Assembly: GCF_031453615.1 (NCBI RefSeq)
Contig: NZ_JAVIZT010000001.1
Coordinates: forward strand, 2,480,001 to 2,544,000
DNA: 64,000 bases
From: Microbacterium sp. SORGH_AS_0428
GTDB taxonomy: Bacteria > Actinomycetota > Actinomycetes > Actinomycetales > Microbacteriaceae
Reading direction: 5' to 3'
Positions 62,536 through 64,000 of this stretch are shown here, in pieces. A model generated the notes under the pieces. That model did not search any database and was not told where the DNA came from. It saw only the letters and a program-made list of their open reading frames with translations. The position numbers were made by a program, and so were the translations under genes. Position 1 is the first letter of the stretch; each line of letters starts with the position of its first letter.

Positions 62536-62620
62536 GGCGAGTTACCCAAGCGGCCAAAGGGATCTGACTGTAAATCAGCCGGCGTAGCCTTCGGGGGTTC
62601 GAATCCCTCACTCGCCACCA
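62536..62620 (+). tRNA. tRNA-Tyr (anticodon GTA)
   Basis: Acceptor GGCGAGT (62536-62542) pairs with ACTCGCC (62610-62616), followed by A and an encoded CCA. The anticodon GTA lies at 62570-62572 between CTGACT and AATCAG arms. A long variable arm (class II, GCGTAGCC...) and GGTTCGAATCC (T loop) complete the 85-base gene. The product reads UAC and UAU. Confidence 0.97.
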
Positions 62621-62621
62621 C

Positions 62622-62659
62622 AAAAGCCGAGAGCCCCCGCATGGGGGCTTTCGGCTTTT
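62622..62659 (+). terminator. Intrinsic terminator of tRNA-Tyr
   Basis: AAAAGCCGA and GCCCCC (62622-62638 region) pair with GGGGGC and TCGGCTTTT around the loop GCAT; the run of T follows directly. It is strong and symmetrical. Confidence 0.85.
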
Positions 62660-62691
62660 CCGTGCTCTGCCGGTCTGATGGAAGAAGACAC

Positions 62692-63279
62692 ATGACGCGC
62701 GACACCTTCTCCGTTCGAGCGCTACGCGTCGAGGAGCTGGACCGCGCCGCAGAAACGCTCGCTGTGGCATTCGAGGATTACCCCTGGATGCGCCAGGCGA
62801 TCCCATCAAGCGGTTACCGCGACCGCCTGCGAAAGCTCCAACGTCTCTACCTCGAGTACGCGTTGGAGCACGGGCTCGTCGCTACAGCGGGCGAGTCCGC
62901 CGGGGTGATCGCTCTGTTGCCGCCCGACGCGCCTCCTCCCTCGGCGCCGATGGTCCAGCAGATCATCGATCTTCACGGCGGGCAGGTCTCCGCGTCCGGC
63001 GCATCGCATCATTGGCCGACGGCGTGGCGCGTGGAGACGTTGGGCGTTCGGCCTGCGGATCGCGGCCGGGGCATGGCCGGCCGACTGATCGAGCATGCGC
63101 TGACGGCCATTCGAAATGCGGGGGCCAGTGCGGTCGTCTTGGAGACCTCGGATGAGCGGAACTGTCGGCTTTACGCGCGTCATGGCTTCGGGGTCGTCTC
63201 CAGGGACGATGTGAGTGACCCGCTGTCGGTGTGGACGATGCTTCTGCGACTGGACGACGTGGTCGAGCCGGCCTGCTGA
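62692..63279 (+). CDS. GNAT-family N-acetyltransferase
   Basis: Acetyltransferase of 195 aa. ETLGVRPADRGRGMAGRLIE carries the acetyl-CoA R-G-x-G-x-A loop; SAVVLETSDERNCRLYARHGF is motif B. ATG 62692 has a purine-rich SD (GGAAGAAGA) and avoids starting inside the tRNA terminator. Third codon positions ending in A or T (ACA, TCA, AAT, CTT, ATT) are more frequent than in neighbouring genes, suggesting recent acquisition next to the tRNA. Confidence 0.88.
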   Translation: MTRDTFSVRALRVEELDRAAETLAVAFEDYPWMRQAIPSSGYRDRLRKLQRLYLEYALEHGLVATAGESAGVIALLPPDAPPPSAPMVQQIIDLHGGQVSASGASHHWPTAWRVETLGVRPADRGRGMAGRLIEHALTAIRNAGASAVVLETSDERNCRLYARHGFGVVSRDDVSDPLSVWTMLLRLDDVVEPAC

Positions 63280-63449
63280 GAGCGATCCGGAGCGTGTGGT
63301 GCTCCCCTGTCTAAGATCGACGGATCCTGCGCAGTCTGCGACAGGTGAGCAGAGGGAGCGCTTGCCGCCGCCCACAACCCTCCTCGGCGGATCGGCGCGG
63401 CATGCCAGGATGAGGGGGCGGGCGAGGGGCGCCCGCGAAGGGAGCCGTG

Positions 63450-64000
63450 ATGTCCGCGCCGCAACCGCCCGTCGCACCGTCCGCTGCGCCGACCACCGAG
63501 TCGTCGAGCCCGAACCGTCTCGTGCGGGCCGGCATCTGGGTCGCCATCGGCGCTCTGATCGCCGCGGCGCTCGTGAGCGTCGTCTGGGTGCTCATCGGCT
63601 CTCAGAACGGCATCGTCGGGCGTGCCTTCCTCACGATCTTCCTGCTGGCCGCCTTCGCCGGCGTCTCGATCCTCGACGCGCATCTCGCTCCGCGGCGTCC
63701 CGGATGGTTCGTGCTGACCAGCATGATCGCGTGGGTGCTGATCCTCATCGTCGGCGCCTTCCTCATCTGGATGCCGGAGCGGCCCTCCTTCGACGCGTAC
63801 CGCTACGGAGAGGGGCTCACCAGCTTCACGCGCTTCTTCTCGTTCCTGTTGATCGTGCTGATCGTGCAGCTCGCGGTGCTCCACGTGCGTCTGTACACCA
63901 AGGCCATCGTGCGCGTGCCCACCCTGTTCAACCGCATCGTCGGGTACGTGACCGTTGGCCTCGTCGCAGCCCTCGTCGTGCTGCTCGTGCTGCCGCTGAC
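63450..64000 (+). CDS. Membrane protein of unknown function (3' partial)
   Basis: Open to the window edge, 183 residues visible, starting MSAPQPPVAPSAAPTTE. After a Pro/Ala-rich N-terminus come four membrane helices at about 25-50, 58-75, 85-108 and 127-145, and the start of a fifth at about 165. The segment between helices 3 and 4 (MPERPSFDAYRYGEGLTS) is the longest loop. GAAGGGAG ends five bases before ATG 63450. No family was recognised. Confidence 0.75.
   Translation, partial: MSAPQPPVAPSAAPTTESSSPNRLVRAGIWVAIGALIAAALVSVVWVLIGSQNGIVGRAFLTIFLLAAFAGVSILDAHLAPRRPGWFVLTSMIAWVLILIVGAFLIWMPERPSFDAYRYGEGLTSFTRFFSFLLIVLIVQLAVLHVRLYTKAIVRVPTLFNRIVGYVTVGLVAALVVLLVLPL

Overview
The window is high-GC actinobacterial chromosome. 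The gene families, the AurkAIP1-type bS22 ribosomal protein, the menaquinone pathway and the very frequent word GGATGCGG/CCGCATCC point to Microbacteriaceae, most likely Microbacterium; this placement is inference, not a database result. Coding density is very high: 64 protein genes and one tRNA, with only two gaps of about 300 bp or more. No CRISPR array, rRNA operon, prophage or insertion sequence was seen.

Layout. 1-9.2 kb: end of sbcC, a drug-type MFS exporter, an MTA/SAH nucleosidase-like gene, an aldo/keto reductase, a phosphopantetheinyl-transferase-like protein with a damaged active site, and glutamine-dependent nadE. 9.3-19.5 kb: a three-domain nuclease/helicase, corA behind a long structured leader, upp, tadA, a lipoprotein esterase behind a terminator-like hairpin, an LLM-class oxidoreductase, a hydrolase with an Asp nucleophile, and proC. 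19.5-21.2 kb: an araC-hydrolase pair bounded by perfect 34-bp direct repeats. 21.2-26.5 kb: ktrA-ktrB potassium uptake, an ArsR regulator, a small helix-turn-helix protein, bS22, rhodanese, glutaredoxin-like, Dabb and MscS proteins. 26.8-30.8 kb: a four-gene ABC importer operon with a related palindromic element on each side. 31.1-38.6 kb: archaeal-type aspS, a membrane protein, DedA, and the cytochrome c maturation (System II) operon: histidine phosphatase, thioredoxin-like, ccdA, resB, ccsB. 38.9-44.4 kb: a TetR-controlled pair of a YhgE/Pip protein and an MMPL transporter fused to a degenerate ABC-ATPase domain. 44.4-56.8 kb: menC, an LLM oxidoreductase, menB, menE, menA, menD, menF, menG (ubiE), a polyprenyl diphosphate synthase and a ferredoxin-NADP reductase. 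56.8-64 kb: a hydrolase, mntP and a CueP-like lipoprotein, an ECF sigma factor with an NTF2-like gene, yajQ, a zinc-finger/PfkB-kinase fusion, tRNA-Tyr, an acetyltransferase and a truncated membrane gene.

How the genes fit together. The men genes, polyprenyl synthase and menG together make menaquinone; the ccs operon builds c-type cytochromes, so the central 20 kb is largely respiratory-chain assembly. From memory, the M. tuberculosis chromosome keeps proC, the small HTH gene and bS22 adjacent (Rv0500-Rv0500B), the ccs cluster next (Rv0525-Rv0529) and men/ubiE/polyprenyl synthase after (Rv0534c-Rv0562). This is therefore conserved backbone into which ktrAB, the araC-hydrolase cassette, the ABC operon and the MMPL module have been placed.

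Expression signals. Twenty-two start codons have a NANNNT hexamer (mostly TAGGCT, TAGACT or TAGGAT) ending exactly six bases upstream and no ribosome-binding site, which indicates transcription starting on the start codon (leaderless mRNA). This pattern was used to choose several starts.
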